From Ahniella sp. (GTDB taxonomy: Bacteria; Pseudomonadota; Gammaproteobacteria; Xanthomonadales; Ahniellaceae), in the NCBI GenBank assembly GCA_016712105.1, contig JADJRU010000015.1, forward strand, positions 1 to 64,000: a stretch of DNA of 64,000 nucleotides, written 5' to 3'. The notes beneath the pieces were generated by a model. The model ran no database searches. It was not told the DNA's origin and was given only the letters and a program-made list of their open reading frames with translations. A program made the position numbers and the translations under genes. Within the stretch, counting starts at the first letter, position 1. Each line of letters starts with the position of its first letter. Below, piece by piece: positions 29,401-38,438 of this stretch.

Positions 29401-30789
29401 ACTGCAGACATCGAGGTGCGAACCGGTTCGACCGTGCACTGCGCGGTTCAGGCGGCAGCCTCGCCGGCACTCAACGCAGCCTTCTCCTGTAATGCCGGAC
29501 TCGGCCTCGGTGTCCATGCCATCACGGCAAGACAGACCGACGTCGCCGGCAATGTCAGTACCAATTCAACGACCGTCTCGTTCACTCAGAACGCAGCGAC
29601 CACCACCACGTTGACCAGCAGCGCCAATCCCTCGCGATTTGGCCAGCAGGTCACACTCACCGCCACGGTGGCGAGTGTGCCCGCAGGCTTCGCGACACCC
29701 AGTGGTTGTGTGGTCTTTACGGTCGCTGGTTCGCCGACCGCGTGTGTTGCGCTCACCGGCGGTGTTGCCACCACATCGACAAGCAGCTTGCCGGTGGGCA
29801 GCCACGCGGTCAGCGTCGCGTTTGCCCAGCAGAACTTTTTCCTGGCGAGCAACCAGACCCTCAGTGGCAACCAGCAAGTCATCAAGTCGGATACCAGCCT
29901 TGCCCTGACCAGCAGCGTCAATCCTTCGGTGTTCGGCCAACCGGTCACGTTGACGATGACGGCTACGCCAACTGCGCCAGGCGCAGGCACACCAGGTGGC
30001 ACGGTCAGCCTCGACATCGACGGCTCGGCGCAGGCGTTGTCCTTGAGCGGCGGCACTGTCCAGAACATCCAGAGTGGCCTCACCGTTGGCACCCACACCG
30101 TTTCAGCTGCCTATGCCGGCGATACGTCGTTCAACGGATCGGCGAGTGCCATCGGCGCAGGCCAAGTGGTCAACAAGGCGAACGTTGCGATCAGCCTGAC
30201 GCCGCCGGCATTCACCCCGGTAGCCAACCAACTCTTTTCGCTCACGATCAATTTCGCAGGCCAGGCGCCGTCGCTTGCTCTGCCCGGCGGCGTGGCAACC
30301 CTCACGGTCAATGGCAATACCGTGCAGACTTACAGTGCAAGCGCCCTGCCCCAGTCAGCCACCCTCAATCTGAATGCGGGTACCTACAACATCGTGCTGT
30401 CGTATCCCGGTGATGCCGGCTTCAATTCCGGCAATTCGAGTCTCGCTGCGTTCAACGTGGCGCGTGCGACGACCAGCCTCGGCATTCTCGTCGACATCGA
30501 CCCGAGCCTGACCTCCGACACGAAGACGTTCACGGTGCAGGCCGCCGTGGTCGCGCCCGGTTCGGGCACCGTGGCCGGCAACGTCGACTTGACGATCGGC
30601 AATCTGGCGCCGATTTCGCTGCCACTCACCGGCGGCCAGGCCACTCACGCGACGAATGCGATTCCGGCCGGTTCATGGACCGTCAGTGCCAGTTACCCCG
30701 GCGATGCCAATCAGTTGCCAGCCACAAGCAATCTGCTCGGCGGCATCACGGTGATCGACGTGCAGGTGTTCCGCGACGGGTTCGAGTGA
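26457..30789 (+). CDS. Secreted delta-60 repeat / Ig-like protein with GFE-type C-terminus (two frameshifts)
   Basis: Once two one-base deletions (near 26838 and 27647) are repaired, this is one ~1444-aa exoprotein with a short signal peptide (MNMFRSATWVLLIGSIPFTAA). Residues to about 860 hold many ~55-residue delta-60 repeats, with the pattern (A/V)QSDGKI(V/L)V(A/S)G...NTNGTLDTTFSGDG. The rest carries Ig-like modules (SNTDNITNDNTPTFSGTC, STSLALTSSVNPSVFGQPVTLT...) of the Big_3/Big_5 type. The protein ends VIDVQVFRDGFE. Such repeats are taken to form extended surface or secreted scaffolds; no enzyme domain is seen. The tail is shared in form with four other exoproteins in this window. Downstream is a toxin-antitoxin pair. 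Confidence 0.82.
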
Positions 30790-30984
30790 GTTTCGAGTCA
30801 AGCGTGCGGTCTTTGGTTTGTCCGAATGCATGGCTACTTGGTCAACCGATTCACCATGGGCGTTCCAATGTTCTGAAGGTGCAAGGACGCACCGCCGCGA
30901 TCGCCAATGAGAGTCGTTGAACAATCCTCCTGAACGGCACCCGACCTGTGCCAAGATGAATTTCTGATCCGAAACGAGGCCATC

Positions 30985-31019
30985 TTGTCGTATAACGCGA
31001 TCCGTTATATTTTCTGCCC
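30985..31019 (+). promoter_or_regulatory. Promoter and inverted-repeat operator of the higBA-type pair
   Basis: TATAACG (30991-30997) and CGTTATA (31003-31009) form a seven-base inverted repeat around CGATC. A TTGTCG at 30985 and TATATT near 31006 could be -35 and -10 with about 15 bases between. The toxin ATG at 31020 follows so closely that the mRNA would be nearly leaderless. The palindrome is a natural antitoxin binding site. Confidence 0.5.
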
Positions 31020-31244
31020 ATGATTCTGTTTTCGTCCATCGCGCAAATCGCCAGTCGAAAGCTGGCTCAGCTCGAGGCTGCACAGGAATTGCGTGATCTT
31101 GCATCGCCGCCTGGCAATCATTTGCAGGCTCTCCAGGGCCAGCGCAAAGGTCAGCACAGCATCAGGATCAATGATCAATTCCGCATTTGCTTCAAATGGA
31201 ACGGTCAACACGCGGAAGGAGTCGAGATTGTCGATTATCACTGA
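31020..31244 (+). CDS. higB: HigB/RelE-type toxin, N-terminally shortened
   Basis: The 74-aa product carries the C-terminal part of HigB toxins: RKLAQLEAAQELRDLASPPGNHLQALQGQRKGQHSIRINDQFRICFKW and VEIVDYH. Members are usually about 92 aa and begin with a strand and helix of roughly 20 residues before this block. Here only MILFSSIAQIAS precedes it, and an in-frame stop lies just upstream. HigB toxins are ribosome-dependent mRNA endonucleases; the missing N-terminal strand and helix may leave it inactive. The HigA antitoxin follows 12 bases later in the usual order (toxin first). No ribosome binding site is evident. Confidence 0.8.
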   Translation: MILFSSIAQIASRKLAQLEAAQELRDLASPPGNHLQALQGQRKGQHSIRINDQFRICFKWNGQHAEGVEIVDYH

Positions 31245-31256
31245 ACGGAGGCATTC

Positions 31257-31556
31257 ATGATCAGGAACGGCATGCGGCCAATACATCCCGGCGAGGTACT
31301 TCGCGAAGATTTCCTGCTACCGCTCGGTTTGAGTGCCAATGCGCTGGCCAAAGCACTCAATGTTCCGGCACCGAGGGTGAACGACATCGTGCGCGAGCGA
31401 CGTGGCGTGAGTGCTGACACGGCATTGCGGCTTGCCCGATACTTCGATAGCACGCCGCAGTTCTGGCTGAACTTGCAGGCAGCTTATGACCTGCGCTTGG
31501 CGGAGTTGGCAGCCGGGAAGACCATTACACGCGAAGTGATGCCCCGAGCCGCTTGA
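31257..31556 (+). CDS. higA: HigA-family antitoxin (XRE helix-turn-helix)
   Basis: The 99-aa product begins MIRNGMRPIHPGEVLREDFLLPLGLSANALAKALNVPAPRVNDIVRERRGVSADTALRLARYF, the diagnostic HigA/VapI helix-turn-helix sequence, and ends FWLNLQAAYDLRLAE. It should bind the inverted repeat at 30991-31009 and neutralise the partner toxin. GGAGG lies six bases before the ATG at 31257; MRPIHPGE 15 bases in is an alternative start. The antitoxin is intact even though its toxin partner looks shortened. Confidence 0.92.
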   Translation: MIRNGMRPIHPGEVLREDFLLPLGLSANALAKALNVPAPRVNDIVRERRGVSADTALRLARYFDSTPQFWLNLQAAYDLRLAELAAGKTITREVMPRAA

Positions 31557-31572
31557 ACGGACTCAAGTCGGA

Positions 31573-32295
31573 CTACTGATCAACCACACAACCCAGCGCT
31601 TTCAATGCGCCGGGCAACACTGGATGAAGCCCTGCCAACCATGGTGACGTGAGCGTCACCAACCCGACCGTAGCGATCCACGCGGCGGCACCGATGCGCC
31701 AGCCCGGACGTTGCAGGAGCGCCATACTGCGCTGACCCGACCACGCCACGGCCGTCATCGCCGGAAGGGTTCCGATGCCGAAAGCCAGCATGATCGCGGC
31801 ACTGCGCCACAGATCCGCTTCGAACCAGGCGGCCATCAGCATCGTGCTGCTCAGGCCACAGGGCAGAAACGCCCACAGCAGTCCCGATGCCGGAGCACGG
31901 AGTGGCAAGGGCAACAGCCGGATCGGTGCCTGCAGCTTTTGCAGAACCGTCCACATCCACCGTCCGGGCGCCGACAACCATGCGAGCTTCTGCCGCACAT
32001 CCAGCAAACGCACCGCGATCATCAGCATCGCCACGCCGACCAGCAGACGCACATGGAACGTCCAGGTCTGGGCCTGGAACAGTTGCAGGAACGACACGCC
32101 GATCACACCGACCAAGGCTCCGGCGAACGTGTAGCCAAGGATGCGTCCGAGATTGAGTTTGAGTGCCGACCAGAACGCGGCGCGCGGTGGCGCATCGGCA
32201 TTCAGCGCCACGGCAATCCCGCCGCACATCGCCAGACAATGCAGACTGCCGCCCAAACCTGCGAGCAGTGCGGCACTCAGGACCAGACTATTCAT
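31573..32295 (-). CDS. TauE/SafE-family protein (cbb3 oxidase assembly locus)
   Basis: The ~240-aa membrane protein has six hydrophobic segments and the N-terminal MNSLVLSAALLAGLGGSLHCLAMCGGIAVAL. This MCGG-containing signature is typical of the TauE/SafE-like or DsbD-like proteins that follow ccoS in many proteobacteria. LLWAFLPCGLSSTMLMAAWF is the second conserved cysteine region. In cbb3 clusters this protein is thought to help copper or redox handling; the exact transported species is not known. It overlaps ccoS by eight bases and ends the ccoGHIS operon. Confidence 0.85.
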   Translation of the reverse strand: MNSLVLSAALLAGLGGSLHCLAMCGGIAVALNADAPPRAAFWSALKLNLGRILGYTFAGALVGVIGVSFLQLFQAQTWTFHVRLLVGVAMLMIAVRLLDVRQKLAWLSAPGRWMWTVLQKLQAPIRLLPLPLRAPASGLLWAFLPCGLSSTMLMAAWFEADLWRSAAIMLAFGIGTLPAMTAVAWSGQRSMALLQRPGWRIGAAAWIATVGLVTLTSPWLAGLHPVLPGALKALGCVVDQ

Positions 32296-32485
32296 CGCGA
32301 CGTTCGGGCTCGATCGGTGGCGCCTCGGTGGGTTTCGGCATCGGCTTGGGATCATCGCGCAGAATATCGAGCGCGGGGGCATCGAGATCGTCGTATTGGC
32401 CCGACTTCACCGCCCAGACAAAAATCGCCCCGGCAATCAGCACGAGGAGCACCGCGATGGGAATGAGTCCGAGCAGGCTGATCAT
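32288..32485 (-). CDS. ccoS: Cytochrome oxidase maturation protein CcoS
   Basis: The 65-aa product has a single membrane helix (MISLLGLIPIAVLLVLIAGAIFVWAVKSGQYDDLDAPALDILRDD). The segment from the membrane into F-x-WAVKSGQYDDLD is the CcoS hallmark. CcoS is needed for cofactor insertion, including heme b and CuB, in cbb3-type oxidase. The start chosen at MISLLG overlaps ccoI by four bases and gives the family length; the longer frame would add 28 unlikely residues. Confidence 0.93.
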   Translation of the reverse strand: MISLLGLIPIAVLLVLIAGAIFVWAVKSGQYDDLDAPALDILRDDPKPMPKPTEAPPIEPERRDE

Positions 32486-34854
32486 CGTCGTTGCAGGCGC
32501 AGGGCGTTCAGGGTCACCAGCAAGGATGACAGACTCATGCCGAGGGCAGCCAGACCAGGGCCGATCCATCCGATGGCCGCAAGCGGCAACATCAGCACGT
32601 TGTAAGCGAGTGCCCAGAACAGGTTCTGGCGGATGATCCGGTGCAGCCTGCGGCTCAGATCCAGTGCATCGAGGAATCCGGTCAGGCGCCCGTTCAACGC
32701 CACCAGATCGGACGCGTGTTGAGCCAGCGGGGCCGCTTTTGCAAACGTGAAGCCGACATCCGCCGCCGCCAGGATGGGCGCGTCGTTGATGCCGTCGCCC
32801 AGCATGGCCAGTCGACTCCCCTGGCTTCGCCGAAGCCTGAGATCCGCGAGTTTGTCCTCCGGAGACTGGCTGGCGCGGTAGGACTCAATACCCAGTTGCT
32901 GCGCAACTGCCGACACGGTGGCCGGCTGGTCACCGCTGAGCAGAACCACGTTCAGGCCTTGCGCCTTGAGTGCCTGAACGAACTCAATGGCGTCCGCGCG
33001 GAGGGCATCGACCAGATGGAAGCGCGCCATGGGGCCCGAATCATCGGCCAGCACGATCGTTCCCGCCGGTGCCTGGGTATCCCCGATCCACGCCGGTGAG
33101 CCCAGGCGCCACAAGCGGCCATGGATCAGACCGGACACCCCGGAACCCGCAACGACCTTCACGTCCTCGGCCGACCAGGGCGAATCACCCCGGAATGCCT
33201 CGGCCACCGGATGCGTGACACCTTGTTCCAGTGCGCGGGCGATCGCCAAACATGCGTCCGCATCACGATCGCCCAGACACGCGATGGCATCCACACGCGG
33301 TTGTCCTTCGGTCACCGTACCGGTCTTGTCGAGCACGACCGTATCGATCTCCTGAAGCGCCAGCAGCGCATCCGTATCCAGACACAGGAGTCCGGATTTG
33401 CCCAGCCGGGATTCGGCCGCAAGCAGCGCCGTCGGAATTGCCAAGGCGAGCGCGCAGGGACACGACACCATCAACACGGCCAGCGCCAGAGGCAAGGCCC
33501 GACTGGCGTCGATCTGCAACCACACCAACGTGGTCAATGCCGCCAGCACCAGAATCACCAGCACAAAATGCTGCACCAACCGATCGAGCCACAGCGCCAC
33601 GGCAGGGCGCGATGCCGCAGCCTGTGAAATGGCCCGTTCGATCTCGGACAAGCGTGTGCTGGCACCGACGGCGACCACGCGCACGCGCGCCTGTGCATCA
33701 AGACAGATCGAGCCGGCCAGCACCCGATCGCCGAATTGGCGATCCTGAGGCTCCGACTCGCCGCTCAACAGCGACTCGTCGAAGTGTGCACGCGGACTGT
33801 CGAGTGTTCCGTCGGCCGGGACAGCGCTGCCCGCTGCAATCATCAACACGTCGCCGACGGCAATCTGCTCGGCGGGAATGGTCTGCAGCTGTGTTCCCGA
33901 CACCTTGACGGCCAACGCCGGCCTGGCCGATGCGAGCCGCTCCAGATGAGCCTGGGCCTTGCCGCGCAAGAATCCTTCCAGACTGCGCGCCAGCAGCAGG
34001 AAGAACACGAACATCACGGCGGCATCGAACCACACGTGGACACCGCCACGCAGGGTTTCCACGAGACTGGCGCCAAACGCCAGACCAATCGCCAGAGCCG
34101 ACAGAGTGTCCATGCCGAAGCGGCGAAGGCGCCACTCGTTCAAGGCGCCCTGCCAGAAAGGCCAGGCCGAGTAGGTCATCACCGGCGTACTGGCAAGGAA
34201 ACTCAGCCACCGGAAAAAATCGCGCGTGGCGATACTCATCTCACCCGCGACGTCCAGATACAGCGCTTCCGAAAACATCATCGCCTGCATGCTGGCGAGG
34301 CCGGCAATACCGAGACGGAGGATCAGCGTGCGTCTGGCCTGGCGCCGTTGCTCCTGCTGCTCGCGGGTGCCGGCCAGGCTGGCACGATAACCCAGCCCTT
34401 CGATTCGACCCAACAAGTCGGACAGCTTGACCTCACCTTGCGACCAGGCAATTCGCGCCCGCGACGTGACGAAGTTCGCGCTCGCATCGCGCACACCGGG
34501 CTGCCGGCGCAGTGCTTCGCCAATCAGCCACGCACACGCGGCACAATGCATGCCCTCGATGGCCAGTTCGATCGACTGTCCTTCACCGCTTTCGCGGCTG
34601 TAACGCGCCAGCACTTCGGAACGGTCGAACACGGCCAGATCGCTGGGGCTGGGGCGGGAACCCCGTTCCGTGCGCAGGCGGTAATAGTCACCCAGGCCAC
34701 TTTGCTGAATGTAGGTCGAAGCGGCTTCGCAGCCCGTGCAGCAAAAGTACCGACCATCCGATCCAGGCGGCGACCGGGTCAGTTCACCACAATGAAAACA
34801 CGCCACGGCGGCCGCAGCAGTGGGTTCAAGCAGCTGTGTGTCGACAACCGTCAC
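32482..34854 (-). CDS. ccoI: Copper-transporting P1B-ATPase CcoI (cbb3 oxidase copper delivery)
   Basis: The 790-aa ATPase has an N-terminal zinc-ribbon-like CFHCGE...CCTGCE region and a heavy-metal domain with GMHCAAC. Eight membrane helices follow, with the CPC copper site SCPCALAL near residue 463. Then come DKTGTVTEGQPRV (phosphorylated Asp near 507), HP in GVTHPVAEAF, and GDGINDAPILAAADVG. CcoI/FixI exports Cu(I) so that cbb3 oxidase can acquire CuB. It is the central gene of the ccoG-H-I-S operon, sharing four-base overlaps with ccoH and ccoS. Confidence 0.95.
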   Translation of the reverse strand: MTVVDTQLLEPTAAAAVACFHCGELTRSPPGSDGRYFCCTGCEAASTYIQQSGLGDYYRLRTERGSRPSPSDLAVFDRSEVLARYSRESGEGQSIELAIEGMHCAACAWLIGEALRRQPGVRDASANFVTSRARIAWSQGEVKLSDLLGRIEGLGYRASLAGTREQQEQRRQARRTLILRLGIAGLASMQAMMFSEALYLDVAGEMSIATRDFFRWLSFLASTPVMTYSAWPFWQGALNEWRLRRFGMDTLSALAIGLAFGASLVETLRGGVHVWFDAAVMFVFFLLLARSLEGFLRGKAQAHLERLASARPALAVKVSGTQLQTIPAEQIAVGDVLMIAAGSAVPADGTLDSPRAHFDESLLSGESEPQDRQFGDRVLAGSICLDAQARVRVVAVGASTRLSEIERAISQAAASRPAVALWLDRLVQHFVLVILVLAALTTLVWLQIDASRALPLALAVLMVSCPCALALAIPTALLAAESRLGKSGLLCLDTDALLALQEIDTVVLDKTGTVTEGQPRVDAIACLGDRDADACLAIARALEQGVTHPVAEAFRGDSPWSAEDVKVVAGSGVSGLIHGRLWRLGSPAWIGDTQAPAGTIVLADDSGPMARFHLVDALRADAIEFVQALKAQGLNVVLLSGDQPATVSAVAQQLGIESYRASQSPEDKLADLRLRRSQGSRLAMLGDGINDAPILAAADVGFTFAKAAPLAQHASDLVALNGRLTGFLDALDLSRRLHRIIRQNLFWALAYNVLMLPLAAIGWIGPGLAALGMSLSSLLVTLNALRLQRR

Positions 34855-35330
34855 GGGGCCAACTTGGAATGGAAGCGGACCTGTCCACTTGCTTCATCGA
34901 AACGCCCGACCAGTCGCCAGCCTTGGGCCATGTCTTCAAGCCGGAACTCGCAGAGCGCCAAGGGCAGTTGATCCGACTGCAGTGTCAGGATCTCGCCGGG
35001 ACTGACCTTCGGAAAGTGCACATCCTGATTCGCACGATTGGGGTGCAGAACGCTCAAACTCGGCACCGCCCCCTCCAGCCGAGGCCATTCCGTCCAGGCC
35101 CAGTGCCCGTCTTCCTGCCGCAGCAAGGTTGCCGTCAGCCCCAGTTCGGCCGCGCGTTGATCCGGCCCCAGATCCGTCGTCTGAACCTGGGCACGACGTT
35201 GCACCGACTCCGGCGCGGCGTCCAATGGACCATCGGACGAGGCCAGCCGGATCGTCAGGATGCCCGCCACGATGGTCGCGATGGGGAAGGCCAGGACCAG
35301 CCAGAACATGGGTTCACGCACGATGCGCAT
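34851..35330 (-). CDS. ccoH: FixH/CcoH family cbb3 oxidase assembly protein
   Basis: The 159-aa protein has one N-terminal membrane helix (MRIVREPMFWLVLAFPIATIVAGILTIRLA) and a periplasmic beta domain. It has the FixH layout of an inner-membrane anchor with ~100-residue external part (PNRANQDVHF...SGQVRFHSKLAP). CcoH interacts with the cbb3 oxidase and is needed for its stability. It sits between ccoG and ccoI in the conserved order, with a four-base overlap to ccoI and a three-base gap from ccoG. Confidence 0.85.
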   Translation of the reverse strand: MRIVREPMFWLVLAFPIATIVAGILTIRLASSDGPLDAAPESVQRRAQVQTTDLGPDQRAAELGLTATLLRQEDGHWAWTEWPRLEGAVPSLSVLHPNRANQDVHFPKVSPGEILTLQSDQLPLALCEFRLEDMAQGWRLVGRFDEASGQVRFHSKLAP

Positions 35331-35333
35331 CGA

Positions 35334-36719
35334 TCACTCCGGAGCGAAGAAACGCGAGGATTCGGTCACCGTCAGGTCGTCGGCTTTCGAATGCAGCGCG
35401 AATTCTATGTCGGCCTTGCCTCGAATGACGCCCGGTGGCGACGCCAACAAGACGCCGATCGTCCGAACTTCTTCGGGCGGCAACTCGATCAGGCCCGGAT
35501 CACGCGCAAACACGATGCCTTCGGGACCATCCAGCGTCAGCGTGAAGGTGCGGGATTCGGTCGTCTTGTTGATGATCCGGAGCATGTAACCATTCTGAAC
35601 CTGTTTGTCGAAGGTTTCGCGGTACAGCGCGTTCCGATCGCGCAGCACGTCCATGATGACGGGTTTGCGCCACAGGATGCTCAGCGCAACACCCAGAATG
35701 AGGGCACCTAGCAACACGGCGTAGATCAGGATGCGCCAGCGGAAGACATGAGTCGGATGACCGTCGATCTGGTGCTGCGTCGAGTAGCGCACGAGCCCGC
35801 GCGGATAATTCATGCGGTCCATGACCTCGTCGCAGGCGTCGACACACGCCCCGCAGGCAATACACTCAATCTGCAGGCCATCGCGGATATCGATGCCGGT
35901 CGGGCACACCTGCACGCAGATCGTGCAGTCGATGCAATCACCCAGACCCTTGGCCTGATAGTCGACGCCGCGCTTGCGGGCGCCGCGTTCCTCGCCACGT
36001 TTGGCATCGTAGGCGATGATCAGCGTGTCTCGGTCAAACATGGCGCTCTGGAAGCGCGCATACGGGCACATGTATTTACAGACCTGCTCGCGCATGAACC
36101 CGGCATTACCCCAGGTGGCAAACGAATAGAACAACACCCAGAATGTCTCCCATCCGCTCCAGGCGAACGGCCAGACCCGGTCGGTCAACTCGCGGATCGG
36201 CGTGAAGTACCCGACAAACGTGAAGCCGGTCCACAACGCGAACACGATCCACAAGGTGTGTTTGCCCAGCTTGCGACGGATCTTGTTCGCCGACCACGGC
36301 GCCGCGTCGAGTTTCATGCGCTGACTGCGATCGCCTTCCAGCCACTGTTCGATCCACAGGAAGGTTTCGGTCCAGACGGTTTGCGGACAGGCATATCCGC
36401 ACCACAAACGTCCGGCCAGTGCGGTGAAGAAAAACAGCGACAACCCGGCAATGATCAGGATCAATGCCAGAAAAATGAAATCCTGTGGCCAGAAACTCAT
36501 GCCGAAGACGTAGAACTTGCGGGCTGGCAAGTCCCATAACACGGCCTGCCGACCATCCCAGTTCAGCCAGGCAACGCCGTAATACAAGCCGAGCAGCACA
36601 AATACGGCCAGGCGACGAAGGCGCTGAAAGCGGCCGTCGACATCGCGCGGATAAACCTTGCGCTCCGAGACATACATCTCGTCGATGACCTGAAGGGGAA
36701 TCTGTTCGCGTTTGCTCAT
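35334..36719 (-). CDS. ccoG: Cytochrome c oxidase accessory protein CcoG
   Basis: The ~461-aa membrane protein has several hydrophobic helices, a [4Fe-4S] ferredoxin part (DCIDCTICVQVCPTGIDIRDGLQIECIACGACVDACDEVM, near 255-295) and a C-terminal Ig-like domain. CcoG/FixG reduces Cu(II) to Cu(I) for CcoI-driven delivery to cbb3 oxidase. WCGYACPQTVWTETFLWIE and EQVCKYMCPYARFQSAMFD are conserved CcoG motifs. The start at 36719 gives MSKREQIPLQVID. It heads the operon ccoG-H-I-S-TauE. An FNR/ANR box lies 68 bases upstream. The ccoNOP oxidase genes, normally just before ccoG, are absent from the window. Confidence 0.94.
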   Translation of the reverse strand: MSKREQIPLQVIDEMYVSERKVYPRDVDGRFQRLRRLAVFVLLGLYYGVAWLNWDGRQAVLWDLPARKFYVFGMSFWPQDFIFLALILIIAGLSLFFFTALAGRLWCGYACPQTVWTETFLWIEQWLEGDRSQRMKLDAAPWSANKIRRKLGKHTLWIVFALWTGFTFVGYFTPIRELTDRVWPFAWSGWETFWVLFYSFATWGNAGFMREQVCKYMCPYARFQSAMFDRDTLIIAYDAKRGEERGARKRGVDYQAKGLGDCIDCTICVQVCPTGIDIRDGLQIECIACGACVDACDEVMDRMNYPRGLVRYSTQHQIDGHPTHVFRWRILIYAVLLGALILGVALSILWRKPVIMDVLRDRNALYRETFDKQVQNGYMLRIINKTTESRTFTLTLDGPEGIVFARDPGLIELPPEEVRTIGVLLASPPGVIRGKADIEFALHSKADDLTVTESSRFFAPE

Positions 36720-36786
36720 GTCTGGCGGAGTCCTGAGGCCAAAGGCCATTCAACCCGGATTGTTGTGGCGCCGCAAAGAGCAGCGC

Positions 36787-36800
36787 TTGACCTGCGTCAA
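36787..36800. promoter_or_regulatory. FNR/ANR-type binding site upstream of ccoG
   Basis: TTGAC-CTGC-GTCAA is a perfect inverted repeat close to the FNR/ANR consensus TTGAT-N4-ATCAA. It lies 68 bases upstream of the ccoG start, a suitable place for oxygen-responsive activation of the assembly operon. The 36720-37000 gap around it holds no gene that I can support. Confidence 0.7.
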
Positions 36801-37000
36801 ACCAGCCCGCTTGACATGAGACTAGTTAACAATTGCCGCGTCTTGCACGCCTGGTTTTCGTCTTCACTTCCGGCGCTGACGAACTGGAACGCCAACGCCA
36901 ATGCCAAATCGGACCACTTGACGGTGACCATGTCTTCCTCGGCTCCGGGTTTCAGGATCGCTTGCCCAGTCCCGGTTCTTGCTTCGCCAGCCAGCCGGCT

Positions 37001-38290
37001 TCAATTACCGCAGTTGCCTTCCAGCCCGTCTGAAAAGACAAACTGTGCCACCGGGACATTCTGGATGAACACGGTTTTGGTCGACGGCGCACCGATCACC
37101 AAACCGCTGGAATTGGCCATCAGCATGGTCAAAGACTCCGTTGGCTCCTGAATGCCGTCGGCAACAATCGGAACGTTGACGGTCCGCAGGCCACTCTGGC
37201 CGTGGGTCCAACTCACCTGTGTCGCTGCAAACGTGAAATCGGCCGGAGATTGTGCCGTCCCGGCCTGCGCTTGAATCTGCACCGAGGCTGCCCCGCCATT
37301 TCCGTTGATGCGTTCGACTGAAATGGCGACCGACCCACCTTCACCAACACTGAGCGTGCAGCCGTTCGCGAATCGCAAGGTTCCAGTCGGCAGAACCGTG
37401 ATGTCGATGAATCGGGTACGAGACAAGACCGTGAGGGCATTACCGGAGTTACCTTGGTCGTCGATTTCGAAAACGATCCGGGCCAGCCCGGTAAACCCAA
37501 CGGCCGGGGTATAGCTGAACGATGTCAGCGCACTGTTGAGTTGCGCCAGCGTGCGAATCTCGACATCACTGGTGACACTGACGCCAAACGGCCAACTGAA
37601 ACGCCCGTAATCACCGTCGATCACACTGAGGCCACCGACACCATCCAGATCGGACATATCGATTGCCAGCTCCATCAGGCCAGGCCCGACATCCACATCG
37701 CTGATCACCGGATCAATCGACACGGATTGACCCGCTGGCGTCGAGATCGAGCCAGGCAAGGTGATGTCGGGTTGGTTGTTGGTGGCACAGGCTGCCGTTC
37801 CGAGTTCCGACGGTGCGCACACGTCGATGTCGATGAAGCGCGTACGCGACAACACACCGCCCGTGCCGGTATTGCCTTGATCATCGATCTCGAAAACGAG
37901 ACGCGCCACGCCGGCATAACCAACTCGCGGAATATAGGTGAACGATGACAGGGCGTTGTTGGTCTGGAGCAGTGTCGCCAGGCCGACATCGGACGTCACG
38001 TTGGTCCCGAGCCCCCAACTGAAGCGTCCGTAATCCCCATTCGCCACACTGAGCGGGCCGGCGCCGTCAAGATCGGAAATATCGATCTCCAGTTCCATCA
38101 GTCCGGCCCCGACATCCGGATCGCTGACCGTCGGGGCAAAGCCGACGGATGTCCCGAGCGTCGTGTCTGGCGCTGGCACCGGCAGCGTGATGTCGGGTTG
38201 CTGATTCGCCTGGGCTGGAAGTCTGACCGGAAACAACCCGAAGCCGAACAACGCCAGAACCGAAAGTACGAGGCAAAACGGGCGATTCAT
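37001..38290 (-). CDS. Secreted Calx-beta repeat protein with GLE-type C-terminus
   Basis: The 429-aa exoprotein has a signal peptide (MNRPFCLVLSVLALFGFGLFPVRLPA). Two tandem ~130-residue modules follow, each with DITLP...GLMELEI(D)...DLDG...SV..GDYGRFSW......SFTYIPRVGYAGVARLVFEIDDQGNTG and VLSRTRFIDI, resembling cadherin- or Ig-like repeats. A Calx-beta-like domain (CTLSVGEGGSVAISVERINGNGGAASVQIQAQAGTAQSPADFTF) completes the chain. The end is VAQFVFSDGLEGNCGN, a variant of the GFE tail seen in other exoproteins here. Function is unknown; Calx-beta modules are surface adhesion or calcium-binding folds. It is divergent from xdhA. Confidence 0.78.
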   Translation of the reverse strand: MNRPFCLVLSVLALFGFGLFPVRLPAQANQQPDITLPVPAPDTTLGTSVGFAPTVSDPDVGAGLMELEIDISDLDGAGPLSVANGDYGRFSWGLGTNVTSDVGLATLLQTNNALSSFTYIPRVGYAGVARLVFEIDDQGNTGTGGVLSRTRFIDIDVCAPSELGTAACATNNQPDITLPGSISTPAGQSVSIDPVISDVDVGPGLMELAIDMSDLDGVGGLSVIDGDYGRFSWPFGVSVTSDVEIRTLAQLNSALTSFSYTPAVGFTGLARIVFEIDDQGNSGNALTVLSRTRFIDITVLPTGTLRFANGCTLSVGEGGSVAISVERINGNGGAASVQIQAQAGTAQSPADFTFAATQVSWTHGQSGLRTVNVPIVADGIQEPTESLTMLMANSSGLVIGAPSTKTVFIQNVPVAQFVFSDGLEGNCGN

Positions 38291-38438
38291 GCGGCCACCT
38301 CTGCGACTGTCGAGCACGAGTCTGAAGACAGTTTTGGCCATTTGCAAGGAACTCCGGACAATCCGAACGACACCGATTCCCAGCGGCAAGAAAGTACCCC
38401 CAATTGCCCGCCGCCCTCCTGCTGGGTACGCTGCACCA

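Noticed and set aside
36765..37000. A plus-strand frame over the ccoG promoter region
   Set aside because: It overlaps the FNR box and the antisense exoprotein gene, and shows no domain or ribosome binding site.
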